A stretch of 34,836 bases of DNA, taken from positions 1 through 34,836 of the forward strand of contig JAZRIJ010000048.1 of assembly GCA_045645205.1 (NCBI GenBank), in the 5' to 3' direction. The notes beneath the pieces were generated by a model. It was not told the DNA's origin and did not search any database. It worked only from the letters and a program-made list of their open reading frames with translations. Shown here piece by piece: positions 15,260-25,160 of the stretch (its first letter is position 1; each line of letters opens with the position of its first letter). Made by a program: the position numbers and the translations under genes. Source of the DNA: RGIG1995 sp045645205 (GTDB lineage Bacteria; Bacillota; Clostridia; Oscillospirales; CAG-272).

Positions 15260-17424
15260 TATAACTCTCCTCTGTTTGACTGAACCAATGTCTCGATTCC
15301 CATTTGTTGCAAAACCTTATGAAACCAGTATTCAAGCTCAGGCTCTTTTATGTTACGGATAAAGTTTACATACAGTCTGTCGCCGTAAGATATAACACCA
15401 CAGTTGTAGGGAGCTGATGCCTGTACTCCCAAAATAAAATCCATTCTTTCGATATAAGGCTTCATTTCTTCGGGCAGTTTTACAGCTCCGAGATTCGATA
15501 AACTGAGACACGATTTACATTCGCCCACAGCATCAAATATAGCCTTCATAACAAGATTCTTAACAAACAACGGCATTATCCTCACAGCCATAAGCCTTTC
15601 ACTTTTTACGTTTGTTGCTATCTTCATTTCCATTTGCTTTCTTGTAATTTCCGTACCCATACAGTGTATGATTATCCTGCATATTTCTTCAAAATTGTAT
15701 TCTCCCAGTACGGGCAAGATCTCCGGTGTTGTATACAACGCAAAATTACGCAGGGTCTTACTTGGGAAGAGGTTACGAAGATTAACGGGCAAAAGTACTT
15801 TTATTGGCTTTCTCTTTTTTCTTGACGGTACTTTTTCGGCCTGAAGACCTTGCAACGCCATCATCATAACCGCGCATAAAAATGTTGTCAGACTTACATT
15901 ATATTCGTGCGCTTTGTCAAGCACAGCATTTACGGGCAGGTCAAAACAGGTCAAATTTAAAAATCCTGCCTTTTCGGGTGTACCGTACATATGCCAGGCA
16001 GTATTTTCTGCTCTACTTGCGGATATCCTTCCCGAATATTTCTGGAAGCTGTCCTCAAGCTCTGCCTCGGAAGGTTCTTCGAGTCTTCCCAAAACGCCTT
16101 TTTCGGCAGGTATTTTTACATTATATTTTTGTTGCAGATACTCTGCGACAAGACTTTTTAAAAATATCAATGCCCCCGTTCCGTCTGTAAGAGAATGGAA
16201 TATTTCAACAGCAATCCGCTTTTTGTATACAAGAACACGAAATGCGCATTTTGAAGTTTCTTTTTTTGACATTCGAGTCAAAGGATAACTGCTTTCTTCC
16301 ATTATTCCCGGCGCTTCGGAAAGCTGTTCGAGATAGTACCAGAACAATCCTTTTTGCAATCTTACCGCAATTGACGGAAAGCGCCGCACCGTTACGTCAA
16401 GAGCCGACGCCAATACATCTTTGTCAACATTCTCTGTTAATGTTGCGGAAAGGCGAAATACGTTGCTCCAATTCTGCCTTCTTGCAGCAGGATAAATTTT
16501 TGCCGCATTGTCAAGTCTCAGCCAACGAAGTTTTTTCTCACTTGACATATATTTGTTCAAAAAGGAGTTTATCAATGAGTAATCTTTTTGATCCTCTTCA
16601 AGATCATAGAGTAAATACCCGTGCCATCTGTCATGGGTTACCGTAAGCTTGGATACACATTTGTTTTCAATAAGCTTTTCATGCATAAGCCTTGCATCAT
16701 CAAGCATTATCTCGTCTCCGCCAACAAACATCAAACTCGGCGGCATATTGCACATATCCCCAAACAATGGAGACACATAAGGATCTTCCCTGTTTGTTGT
16801 ATAACTGTCTGCAAAAAAGTCAAGCAACTCTTTAGACATTGTAGGGTCATTGTTTTTGTTATAAGTATAAGAGCTTCCCGACGCTGTCATATCTGTCCAG
16901 GGAGACAGGGCAATTATAGCACAAGGCAGGGGTATTCCCTCTTTTTTCAATCTTAAGCAAAGGGAATAACAAAGACCGCCGCCGGCGCTTTCTCCGCATA
17001 CAGTTATATGCGACGCAGAATACCCTTTTTCGAGCAGATACTTATAGCTTGTAACTGCATCGTCAAGGGCAGCAGGATATACATTCTCCGGCGCTAATCT
17101 ATAGGCAGCACAAAAAACCCTCGCCCCTGTTCTCGCGGCAAGAGTAGTACCAAAGCCCTTTGCATACTCAATTCCTCCGCAGGTATACCCCCCTCCGTGA
17201 AGATAGAGTATCACCCCCTGTCTTCTCTCATCCTTGGGTATTATCCATGCGCCTTCAAAACCCTCAAACGTATGTTTTTTTTCGATGATCCGGCTTTTGT
17301 ACCTTGACACCATCAGCTCGCCTATCTTGTCTTGACCTTTTCTTATGGTCTTGAGTGAGCAACTTTGAAGTAAAGGCTTTAATATTGTTAACTGTGTTTT
17401 TAATGTCTTTGCAGATATTGCCAT
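15259..17424 (-). CDS. Alpha/beta-hydrolase fused to condensation/acyltransferase-like domain
   Basis: A 721-aa two-domain protein. Residues about 1-295 form an acetyl-esterase-type alpha/beta hydrolase with oxyanion motif HGGGY (76-80), nucleophile elbow GESAGG (Ser146) and likely acid and base Asp237 (GGDE) and His268 (RWHGY). Residues about 298-721 look like an alcohol acetyltransferase/PapA/NRPS-condensation fold: HSLTDG (410-415, one-His form of HHxxxDG), LPVNLR (545-550) and SNLG (643-646). No signal peptide or TM segment is evident. It starts 21 bases after polC with AAAAAGGAATAATT upstream and is translationally coupled to a six-TM zinc-ribbon protein. An ester-forming or ester-exchanging role on a lipid, alcohol or glycan is inferred; the substrate is unknown. 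Confidence 0.85.
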   Translation of the reverse strand: MAISAKTLKTQLTILKPLLQSCSLKTIRKGQDKIGELMVSRYKSRIIEKKHTFEGFEGAWIIPKDERRQGVILYLHGGGYTCGGIEYAKGFGTTLAARTGARVFCAAYRLAPENVYPAALDDAVTSYKYLLEKGYSASHITVCGESAGGGLCYSLCLRLKKEGIPLPCAIIALSPWTDMTASGSSYTYNKNNDPTMSKELLDFFADSYTTNREDPYVSPLFGDMCNMPPSLMFVGGDEIMLDDARLMHEKLIENKCVSKLTVTHDRWHGYLLYDLEEDQKDYSLINSFLNKYMSSEKKLRWLRLDNAAKIYPAARRQNWSNVFRLSATLTENVDKDVLASALDVTVRRFPSIAVRLQKGLFWYYLEQLSEAPGIMEESSYPLTRMSKKETSKCAFRVLVYKKRIAVEIFHSLTDGTGALIFLKSLVAEYLQQKYNVKIPAEKGVLGRLEEPSEAELEDSFQKYSGRISASRAENTAWHMYGTPEKAGFLNLTCFDLPVNAVLDKAHEYNVSLTTFLCAVMMMALQGLQAEKVPSRKKRKPIKVLLPVNLRNLFPSKTLRNFALYTTPEILPVLGEYNFEEICRIIIHCMGTEITRKQMEMKIATNVKSERLMAVRIMPLFVKNLVMKAIFDAVGECKSCLSLSNLGAVKLPEEMKPYIERMDFILGVQASAPYNCGVISYGDRLYVNFIRNIKEPELEYWFHKVLQQMGIETLVQSNRGEL

Positions 17425-17445
17425 AATTATTCCTTTTTTATTAAT

Positions 17446-20400
17446 TTAAAAGAATGAAATTTGATTTGTTTCGGGTAACCCCTCAAGCACTCCGTTATCG
17501 CGCAACAGATCTACAATCTTTTTTGAAAGTTTTGCTCTTTCGGCAAGCTCTTCTATAGAAAGGGGATTTTCGTCCCTTGCCTTTACTATATTATGCGCAA
17601 CACTTTCTCCAAGTCCCGCAAGACAAGCAAATGGTATTCTTATCTTGCCATCTTCGGGTAGAAATGCTTTAGCATCTGACTTGTAAAGGTTTACGGGCAA
17701 AAATTTTATACCTCTTGCAAAACATTCGTTGACTATCTGCATTGCAGTATAAGTATCCTTTTCTGTTGCAGAAGCTTCTCTGCCCTTTTCATCTATCATA
17801 GCCATGAGCTGTAAAACCTTAGCTTTACCTCCCATAACCGTTTCCCCGTCAAAGCCGTCAGGCGCTGCTGTAAAATATGCCGCATAAAAGGCTACGGGAT
17901 GATAAACCTTATACCATCCAAGCCTTATCGCTGACATAACATATGCCGCCGCATGAGCCTTCGGGAACATATATTTTATTTTCTTACACGAATCTATATA
18001 CCATTCGGGAACATTATGCTCACGCATTATCGCTTCCATTTCAGGAGTCAGATTTTTGTTCTTCTTTCGCACGTTTTCCATTATGTTAAATGCATCACTG
18101 TTGTCAAGCCCTCTGTGCTGCAAGTAAACCATTATGTTATCACGTGTACCTACGCACTCGGAAATAGTGCATATTCCTTCTTTTATCAAATCCTTTGCGT
18201 TACCCAGCCATACGTCTGTACCGTGGGAAAGTCCCGATATCTGCAAAAGGTCAGAGAAATATTTCGGCTGTGTGTCAACAAGCATCTGTCTTGTAAAGGC
18301 CGTACCGAATTCGGGCAGACCGAAGGTTCCCGTAGGACTTCCTATGTCCTCCTCTGTTACTCCCAAAGCCTTGGTTGAAGTAAACAGCGACATTACCTTT
18401 TGGTCATTCATAGGCACATCAAGAACGCTTATGCCCGAATAATTTTCAAGCATCTTATATTTGGTAGGCACATCATGACCAAGGATATCAAGCTTCAAAA
18501 TCGTATCATGTAAATGGCTGAATTCAAAGTGAGTTGTAATAATAGTACTGTTTCTATCATCTGCAGGATGCTGTATAGGAGAAAAATCGTAAATATCATA
18601 TTCATGCGGTATTACTATAACACCGCCGGGGTGTTGTCCTGTTGTCAACTTTACACCCAGACACTTGTTTATAAGTCTTTGCATTTCGGCCCTGTTAACA
18701 GATACACCCTTATGTTCAAGATATTTACTTACCAGCATAAACGCTTTCTTATCGGCAAGTGTTCCCAACGTTCCTGCGCGGAATACGTTTTCCTCTCCGA
18801 ACAAAACTTCTGTGTATTTATGCGCATCTGCCTGCACATCTCCCGAAAAGTTAAGGTCAATATCGGGCGTCTTTTCACCCTTGAATCCGAGGAAAGTCTC
18901 AAAAGGAATATCGTGTCCGTCGTGTATCATGTTTGTATCGCACTGGGGACAGTTTTTGTTTGGAAGGTCAAATCCCGATGCTACCGAACCATCTGTATAG
19001 AAATAACTGTATTTACACTTCGGACATCTGTAGTGGGGCGGCAAAGGATTCACCTCGGTTACACCGCACATAGTTGCCGCAAATGATGAGCCGACAGAGC
19101 CTCTTGAGCCTACAAGATAACCTGCTGCTTCGCTGTTTGCAATAAGCTTTTGCGCAATTATATACATAATGGCAAAGCCGTTACCAATAATAGGCGTAAG
19201 CTCTCTCTGCAACCTGTTTTTCACAAGCTCAGGAAGCGGATCTCCATACCATTCTTTTGCCCTCTTCCAGCACATTTCTTCAAGCTCTTCCTCACACCCC
19301 GGAATACTGGGTGGATAGAAGCCTGTAGGAATAGGTCTTATTTGCTCTACCATCTCGTTTATCTTATTGGGGTTTTCAATAACAACCTCACGTGCAACAT
19401 CGCTTCCAAGATATGAAAACTCTTCAAGCATCTCATCGGTAGTTCTGAAATAAAGCTCAGAATCTCCCTCGTCATCAAACCCACGGTCAAACTGAAGCAT
19501 TTTTCTGTGTATCTCATCACGCTTTTCAAGAAAATGCGCGTCGCAGGTTGCAACAACGGGTTTCTTTGCCGCTCTGCCTATTTCGATAACCTTACGGTTA
19601 AAGTTACGCAATGCTTCTTCGTCGGCAGCCAAGCCCTTTGCAATCATAAATCGGTTGTTTGACAAAGGCTGTATTTCAAGATAGTCATAATATTTTGCAA
19701 TGCGGATAAGCTCATTCATAGGCTTACCTGCTATAATCGCCGAAAATAGTTCGCCAGCCTCACACGCAGAGCCTACTATCAATCCCTCACGAAGCTCGTT
19801 CAGCACCGTTTTAGGCAATCTTGGATTTCTGTAGAAATAGTCAATATAACCCTTAGATACTATTTTATATAAATTTTTAAGACCCACATTGTTTTTTGCA
19901 AGCAATATCATATGATATGGACGGAGCTTCAATGGGTCAGCCTTTTCGCCCATTATTCTTGACATTTCAGAGGTATCTTTTGCTCCCTCTTTTTTTAGCT
20001 TTTGACACATAACAGCAAATATCTTTGCCAACATTTCGGCATCATTGTACGCTCTGTGATGACCAAATTCTCCCAGATTATAGTAATCGGCAATAATATT
20101 CAACTTATGCTTTTTTAAATCCGGGTTTAAAAATCTCGAAAGCGCAACAGTATCAATATATGTTGGCTTAAAATGTATCCTATAGTCCTCACACGCTTTT
20201 TTAATAAAGCCTATATCAAAAGATGCGTTATGCGCGATAAGTATCCTGTCGCCCGCAAACTCAAGAAAGCTTTTAACAGCCTCTTCGGTTTTGGGAGCGC
20301 CTTTAACCATATCGTCTGTTATGCCGGTCAATTCAACAATATTTTCGGGAATAGGACACTCAGGATCAACATATGTGCTGAATATATCGAGAATTTCGCC

Positions 20401-21819
20401 GTTTTTTACCTTCACAGCGCCGATTTCGGTTATCTTACACGTCTGTGCCGAAAGTCCAGTTGTTTCAATATCAAATATACAAAATTCATCGTTCGTAAAG
20501 TTTGCAGTCCCATCTCCGTAAACAACACGCGCCGTATCATCAACAAAATAGGCTTCCATACCGTAAATAACCTTCATTCCGGTCTTTTCGGAAGCATACA
20601 TTGCTCTCGGAAAAGCCTGAACATTTCCGTGGTCGGTTATTGCAACAGCCTTATGCCCCCACTTTTGCGCAAGTTTTATTGCATCTTCGGGAGCAATAAT
20701 TGCATCCATTGACGACATACAGGTATGTAAATGTAATTCAACACGCTTATCCTTGGATTTATCTTTTCTTATCAGCTTCTTGATTTTTGAAATATCAAGA
20801 ACACTCATTACAAGCTCATTTGCAAACTTATCAAAACGAACATTACCTCTGACAGCAAGAACATCTCCTGCTCTTATCTCATCGGTTATCTGCGACTCGT
20901 GAGACTCCAATACCATTTTACAGAATATGGACGAATCGTTGTCTGTCATTGCAAATTCAAATATAATCTTGTCGCCGTTTCTGTTTTCCTTTGCCTCTGC
21001 CTGAAACACTTCACCGAATATGACGACGCGTCTCAATGGCTTGTCCAAGCTTCTCATAGGTACAGGATCAAGCTCAAAATTCTCACCGTAAATATACTCC
21101 GGTTCTGACGTATCAAAATCAGTATCCCCTACATGTATAATTCCGCCTTCATATTTTTCAAGAACAATTTCTTTTTCACCAAGAGCGGTTACCCTTTCAA
21201 GCTTTTTGCTGTCATTTTCTTCGACTGACTGCGTCGGAATATTTCTTTGCTGTTCTTCGCGTTCCTTTGCAATACGGTTTATTTCTGCCGCATATTGTAT
21301 TTCCCTTTCACGTATAACAGCCGAAAAATCGTAATTTGCGTTTTCGTCACGCAGTATTTCAACCTCGTATTTCAATCCGAATTCATCCATAATTATCTGT
21401 GAAATAACGTCAGGTGTCTTTGCGCTGTACAAAAGCTCGATCCCGCCGTTTGTAAACGATATTTCAATGGAAATCTTGCTTTCGCTTATTTTAAGATTAT
21501 ATTCGTTGAAAAAACCTCTGGATATAACTCCTCTGTGCCCTGCCTCAAGCAAGACCTCCGACATATATCTTTCTGAAAATAAGGAGCTGTCATACTTCGG
21601 AATTATTCTTACGCTTCGCAAAACATAGCACTGCCTTAAAGCTTCTTCAAGGCTGTACAGTGTTTTTTTATCAATAATGACATCAAAGCGTATCTCTGCC
21701 TCAACCATCTTCAGCTCACGGTTTACACGCACGTTTTCCACACGTCCTGATTCCATTATGTTTTTATACTGTTCATCAGACTCAAATCTATTAAACAGTT
21801 CCATCAACGTTTTAGCCAT
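17446..21819 (-). CDS. polC: DNA polymerase III alpha subunit, PolC type
   Basis: Main replicative polymerase of low-GC Gram-positives with built-in proofreading. The 1457-aa length is typical. Order of domains: N-terminal domains (1-240), OB fold (about 265-345), PHP start with HLHT (363-366), inserted DEDD exonuclease with Asp450/Glu452 (FDIETTG), Asp535 (HNASFD) and His588/Asp593, then the polymerase core with PDIDLNFSGD (985-994). A PolC zinc finger has C932, C935, C957 and C960. GGTGGA lies just before ATG. It follows ispG by 15 bases at the end of the pyrH-to-polC cluster, and two accessory genes continue downstream without an obvious terminator. Confidence 0.98.
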   Translation of the reverse strand: MAKTLMELFNRFESDEQYKNIMESGRVENVRVNRELKMVEAEIRFDVIIDKKTLYSLEEALRQCYVLRSVRIIPKYDSSLFSERYMSEVLLEAGHRGVISRGFFNEYNLKISESKISIEISFTNGGIELLYSAKTPDVISQIIMDEFGLKYEVEILRDENANYDFSAVIREREIQYAAEINRIAKEREEQQRNIPTQSVEENDSKKLERVTALGEKEIVLEKYEGGIIHVGDTDFDTSEPEYIYGENFELDPVPMRSLDKPLRRVVIFGEVFQAEAKENRNGDKIIFEFAMTDNDSSIFCKMVLESHESQITDEIRAGDVLAVRGNVRFDKFANELVMSVLDISKIKKLIRKDKSKDKRVELHLHTCMSSMDAIIAPEDAIKLAQKWGHKAVAITDHGNVQAFPRAMYASEKTGMKVIYGMEAYFVDDTARVVYGDGTANFTNDEFCIFDIETTGLSAQTCKITEIGAVKVKNGEILDIFSTYVDPECPIPENIVELTGITDDMVKGAPKTEEAVKSFLEFAGDRILIAHNASFDIGFIKKACEDYRIHFKPTYIDTVALSRFLNPDLKKHKLNIIADYYNLGEFGHHRAYNDAEMLAKIFAVMCQKLKKEGAKDTSEMSRIMGEKADPLKLRPYHMILLAKNNVGLKNLYKIVSKGYIDYFYRNPRLPKTVLNELREGLIVGSACEAGELFSAIIAGKPMNELIRIAKYYDYLEIQPLSNNRFMIAKGLAADEEALRNFNRKVIEIGRAAKKPVVATCDAHFLEKRDEIHRKMLQFDRGFDDEGDSELYFRTTDEMLEEFSYLGSDVAREVVIENPNKINEMVEQIRPIPTGFYPPSIPGCEEELEEMCWKRAKEWYGDPLPELVKNRLQRELTPIIGNGFAIMYIIAQKLIANSEAAGYLVGSRGSVGSSFAATMCGVTEVNPLPPHYRCPKCKYSYFYTDGSVASGFDLPNKNCPQCDTNMIHDGHDIPFETFLGFKGEKTPDIDLNFSGDVQADAHKYTEVLFGEENVFRAGTLGTLADKKAFMLVSKYLEHKGVSVNRAEMQRLINKCLGVKLTTGQHPGGVIVIPHEYDIYDFSPIQHPADDRNSTIITTHFEFSHLHDTILKLDILGHDVPTKYKMLENYSGISVLDVPMNDQKVMSLFTSTKALGVTEEDIGSPTGTFGLPEFGTAFTRQMLVDTQPKYFSDLLQISGLSHGTDVWLGNAKDLIKEGICTISECVGTRDNIMVYLQHRGLDNSDAFNIMENVRKKNKNLTPEMEAIMREHNVPEWYIDSCKKIKYMFPKAHAAAYVMSAIRLGWYKVYHPVAFYAAYFTAAPDGFDGETVMGGKAKVLQLMAMIDEKGREASATEKDTYTAMQIVNECFARGIKFLPVNLYKSDAKAFLPEDGKIRIPFACLAGLGESVAHNIVKARDENPLSIEELAERAKLSKKIVDLLRDNGVLEGLPETNQISFF

Positions 21820-21834
21820 TGTTCCACCCGAAAT

Positions 21835-22896
21835 TTACATTTTTTTTATTTCATCTAAAAGTTCATCTATTATTCTGTCTTCGTCGATCTTTCTGACTAC
21901 CTGTCCTTTTTTAAACAAAACAGCCTCACCCACACCGCCTGCTATGCCGATGTCGCATTCTTTCGCCTCGCCCGGTCCGTTTACAACACAGCCCATTATT
22001 GCAACATCTATCCTTTTGTTAAGCTTTATGTCAGCAACCCTTTTTTCAAACTCGTTTGCTATACCAATAAGGTCAATTTTGGTTCTTCCGCAAGTGGGAC
22101 AGGATATGATATTTATACCGTTGTCAGCCGTAATACCTATTGCAGAAAGAATAGCCTTCCCATTCTTTATTTCTTCAGCAGGATCTGCTGTAAGAGATAC
22201 CCTTATTGTATCTCCTATACCGTCAAGCAACAGACTTCCTATTCCTGCAGCCGATTTTATAACACCTTTATGTACTGTTCCCGCCTCGGTAACACCAAGA
22301 TGCAATGGGTACTCCGACCTTTCAGCGAGTATTCTGTTTGCACTTATCATGTCGGCAACACGGGAGGATTTTACGGCAAGAATAATGTTTGTAAAATCGT
22401 ATCTTTCAAGCAAGGAGGCGTGATACAATGCGCTTTCTGCCAATGCATCCCCCGAAGGTCTACCGTATTTTTCAAGTATGCTCTTTTCAAGAGAACCGCT
22501 GTTTACACCTATCCTTATGGGGATGTTTTTTTGAACACAAGTATCTACAACCGCCTTTACCCTTGCTTCATCACCGATATTTCCGGGATTTATTCTGATT
22601 TTGTCAGCCCCCGCATTCGCCGCCTCTATTGCCATCTTATAGTCAAAATGTATATCGGCAACTATAGGTATCTTTATATCGGAGTTTTTTAGACGGTAAA
22701 CCGTTTTTACAGCGTCCATATCGGGCACTGTCATTCTGATTATATCACAGCCGCATAGCTCAAGTCTTTTTATCTGGGCATAAGTAGCATCATAGTCCGA
22801 AGAATCGGTATTTGTCATTGACTGAACCGATATTTTTGCATCTCCGCCTATATATATGTTTCCAACCCTTATTTTTTTTGATCTGCGTCTTTCCAT
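21835..22896 (-). CDS. ispG: 4-hydroxy-3-methylbut-2-en-1-yl diphosphate synthase
   Basis: [4Fe-4S] enzyme of the MEP pathway that converts MEcPP to HMBPP. At 353 aa it is the bacterial short form. Cluster ligands are visible in SCPTCGRTK (Cys266, Cys269) and MGCVVNGPGE (Cys303), with the terminal GECDIG-like segment KECDIGIAGG. The start is fixed by GTGAAGGA. It lies between rseP and polC, where Bacillus has proS, a position seen in many Clostridia, and shares the operon with dxr, another MEP enzyme. Confidence 0.97.
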   Translation of the reverse strand: MERRRSKKIRVGNIYIGGDAKISVQSMTNTDSSDYDATYAQIKRLELCGCDIIRMTVPDMDAVKTVYRLKNSDIKIPIVADIHFDYKMAIEAANAGADKIRINPGNIGDEARVKAVVDTCVQKNIPIRIGVNSGSLEKSILEKYGRPSGDALAESALYHASLLERYDFTNIILAVKSSRVADMISANRILAERSEYPLHLGVTEAGTVHKGVIKSAAGIGSLLLDGIGDTIRVSLTADPAEEIKNGKAILSAIGITADNGINIISCPTCGRTKIDLIGIANEFEKRVADIKLNKRIDVAIMGCVVNGPGEAKECDIGIAGGVGEAVLFKKGQVVRKIDEDRIIDELLDEIKKM

Positions 22897-22915
22897 TTTT
22901 CCTTCACCGTCTTTT

Positions 22916-23938
22916 TTATTTAAACAAATTTTTTATATCATTAAATCCCACAAAAACCATAAGAAGCATTAGCAAGCACAGTCCTGCAAAATGTATATAC
23001 CCCTCTATCTCACGCTTAACAGGCTTGCGGAATATTAGCTCGTACAGCATAAATACAAACCTGCCTCCGTCAAGAGCGGGGAAAGGAAGCATATTGAATA
23101 TGCCAAGATTAAGCGCAAGAAGCGCGCATATATCAAGAAGATTTTGAATACCCATCTTTGCCGCATCACCGATAGCCGATGTTACGCCTATAGGACCCGA
23201 CATTTGCTCAACACCAACCTTACCCGTTATAAGATAAAGAAAGGACTTCCATATTATATTTACTGTAGATTTGCTGTAATATACCGTATGCTTTATTATA
23301 TTATTAAAGCTTCTGCCTTCGGGATATACCTTAAAATCAATTTTCCCGAAAACCATTCCGCTTTCAGTCATTTGCCCGAAGACAACATCTTTGAGAACAA
23401 CCTTTTCACCGTCTCGGATAACCGTAACATCTACAGGCTTTGTTCCCTCAAACATTATCGCCTCGCTCATATCTCTTCCTATATGGACATTCTGATTTCC
23501 GACCTTAACTATTCTGTCATTCACCCGAAGTCCGTATTCCTGCAACGTCGAGTCTTCGGTAAACTGCGCTATAACATTGGTTGCAAGATTTTTTGTTGAC
23601 GAAACAATAACAAGTACGGTCAGCACACCTACAACAATGTTCATAAATGCGCCTGCCGCAACAATTATCATTCTTTGCCACACAGGTTTATTGTTTAAAG
23701 CATTTTCGTCAGTGCTATCCTCGTCCTCGCCCACCATACTTACAAAACCGCCTATCGGCAAAAGGCGAAGAGAATACATTATCCCCGTTTTTTTAGATGT
23801 ATGCGAGTAAATTTTCGGTCCCATACCGAGCGCAAACTCGTTTATACCCACATTAAACAAACGGGCTGTTAAATAATGTCCAAGCTCATGTATAAAAATG
23901 AGAAATCCAAATATAAGTATTGCAATTATTACAGTCAA
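22916..23938 (-). CDS. rseP: Site-2 intramembrane zinc metalloprotease RseP
   Basis: Cleaves membrane-bound regulators such as anti-sigma factors and remnant signal peptides. The zinc motif HELGH (17-21) is in the first TM helix and the second metal motif ALDGGR is in a later helix, with a PDZ-like region between. It has 340 aa and about four TM segments. The start is a TTG codon (23938): the first ATG comes after the HExxH motif and cannot be the start, and AGAGGAAAAG sits at proper spacing before TTG. It is embedded between dxr and ispG. Confidence 0.95.
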   Translation of the reverse strand: MTVIIAILIFGFLIFIHELGHYLTARLFNVGINEFALGMGPKIYSHTSKKTGIMYSLRLLPIGGFVSMVGEDEDSTDENALNNKPVWQRMIIVAAGAFMNIVVGVLTVLVIVSSTKNLATNVIAQFTEDSTLQEYGLRVNDRIVKVGNQNVHIGRDMSEAIMFEGTKPVDVTVIRDGEKVVLKDVVFGQMTESGMVFGKIDFKVYPEGRSFNNIIKHTVYYSKSTVNIIWKSFLYLITGKVGVEQMSGPIGVTSAIGDAAKMGIQNLLDICALLALNLGIFNMLPFPALDGGRFVFMLYELIFRKPVKREIEGYIHFAGLCLLMLLMVFVGFNDIKNLFK

Positions 23939-23970
23939 ATTCTTTTCCTCTTTTCGACTATATACTCAAA

Positions 23971-25137
23971 TTACTGTTTCGCAAGCGCACGTACTGCTTC
24001 GCGTGCAACTCTGTCAGCAGCTTCAATATCCTCGATAGTAGGCTTTTCAATGTTTTTGTAACCTGTAACCACCTCACTTACCATATCCATAATATCGGTA
24101 AATGATATTTTGTGATTTAAAAACAGATATACTGCCTCCTCGTTTGCGCCGTTAAGAACAGCGGGAATAACCCCCCCGAGCTTCATTGATCTATAAGCAA
24201 GGTCAAGAAGTACAAAGGTTTCTTTGTCTGCTTCTGCAAAGGTCATTTTTCCTAACTTTGCAAGATCAAGCTTTTCTTGAAGTCCCTCATATCTGTCCGG
24301 ATATGTTATCGCATACTGAATACAGGTGCGCATATCAGGCACTCCCATTTGCGCCAAAACAGCATTATCAATATATTCCACCATAGAGTGTATTATGCTC
24401 TCACGGTGTACCACAACATCAACTTTTTCTACATCAACATTGAAAAGATGGCAGGCTTCGATAACCTCAAACCCCTTGTTCATAAGCGTAGCAGAGTCAA
24501 TGGTTATCTTTTGTCCCATATTCCATGTAGGATGAGCCAAAGCCATTTCGGGAGTTATATTTTTTAATTCTTCCCTCTTTTTATTAAAGAAAGGACCGCC
24601 CGATGCTGTTAAGATAAGCCTATTCACCTGATTTGAAGGATACCCTTGAAGGCATTGAAATATTGCGCAGTGCTCACTGTCTACGGGAAGTACGCTTACG
24701 CCCTTTTCCCTCGCTCTGTCCATAACTATCTCACCTGCGGTAACAAGAGTTTCCTTGTTTGCAAGAGCAATATTTTTACCCGATTCTATAGCAGCTAAAG
24801 TAGGACGAAGTCCCGCCTTGCCTATAATAGAATTCAGAAGCATATCGCATTTAACCTCGTATGCCAGCTCCTCTATCGCCTTTTGTCCGCCAACTATACG
24901 TGTAGGCGTATCGGATACCTTGTTTTTAAGCTCGGTTGCTTTTTTTTCGTCAAGAACGGCACAGGTTTCGGGTAAAAATTCTCTTATCTGTGCTTCAAGT
25001 CTGTCAATATCCCCTCTTGCAGTCAACGCCTTAATTCTTATTTTATGCTTTCTTGCAACTTCTATACTCTGTCTGCCTATTGAACCTGTTGAACCGAATA
25101 CAGCTATTGTCTTTTCGATTGTTTTTATATTTGTCAT
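23971..25137 (-). CDS. dxr: 1-deoxy-D-xylulose 5-phosphate reductoisomerase
   Basis: NADPH- and metal-dependent enzyme making MEP from DXP, the first committed isoprenoid step. 388 aa. Motifs: VFGSTGSIGRQS (NADPH binding), LANKETLVTAGE, PVDSEHCAIFQCL (metal and substrate binding) and LTASGGPFF. The start has GAGG eleven bases upstream. It lies in cdsA-dxr-rseP order as in Bacillus. Its product pathway feeds UppS encoded two genes upstream. Confidence 0.97.
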   Translation of the reverse strand: MTNIKTIEKTIAVFGSTGSIGRQSIEVARKHKIRIKALTARGDIDRLEAQIREFLPETCAVLDEKKATELKNKVSDTPTRIVGGQKAIEELAYEVKCDMLLNSIIGKAGLRPTLAAIESGKNIALANKETLVTAGEIVMDRAREKGVSVLPVDSEHCAIFQCLQGYPSNQVNRLILTASGGPFFNKKREELKNITPEMALAHPTWNMGQKITIDSATLMNKGFEVIEACHLFNVDVEKVDVVVHRESIIHSMVEYIDNAVLAQMGVPDMRTCIQYAITYPDRYEGLQEKLDLAKLGKMTFAEADKETFVLLDLAYRSMKLGGVIPAVLNGANEEAVYLFLNHKISFTDIMDMVSEVVTGYKNIEKPTIEDIEAADRVAREAVRALAKQ

Positions 25138-25160
25138 TGAAAAAGTAACCTCATAATTAT

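Noticed and set aside
21677..22423. 248-codon open frame on the + strand
   Set aside because: It lies opposite the polC start and ispG; its composition (Ser/Phe/Ile rich) is that of an antisense shadow.
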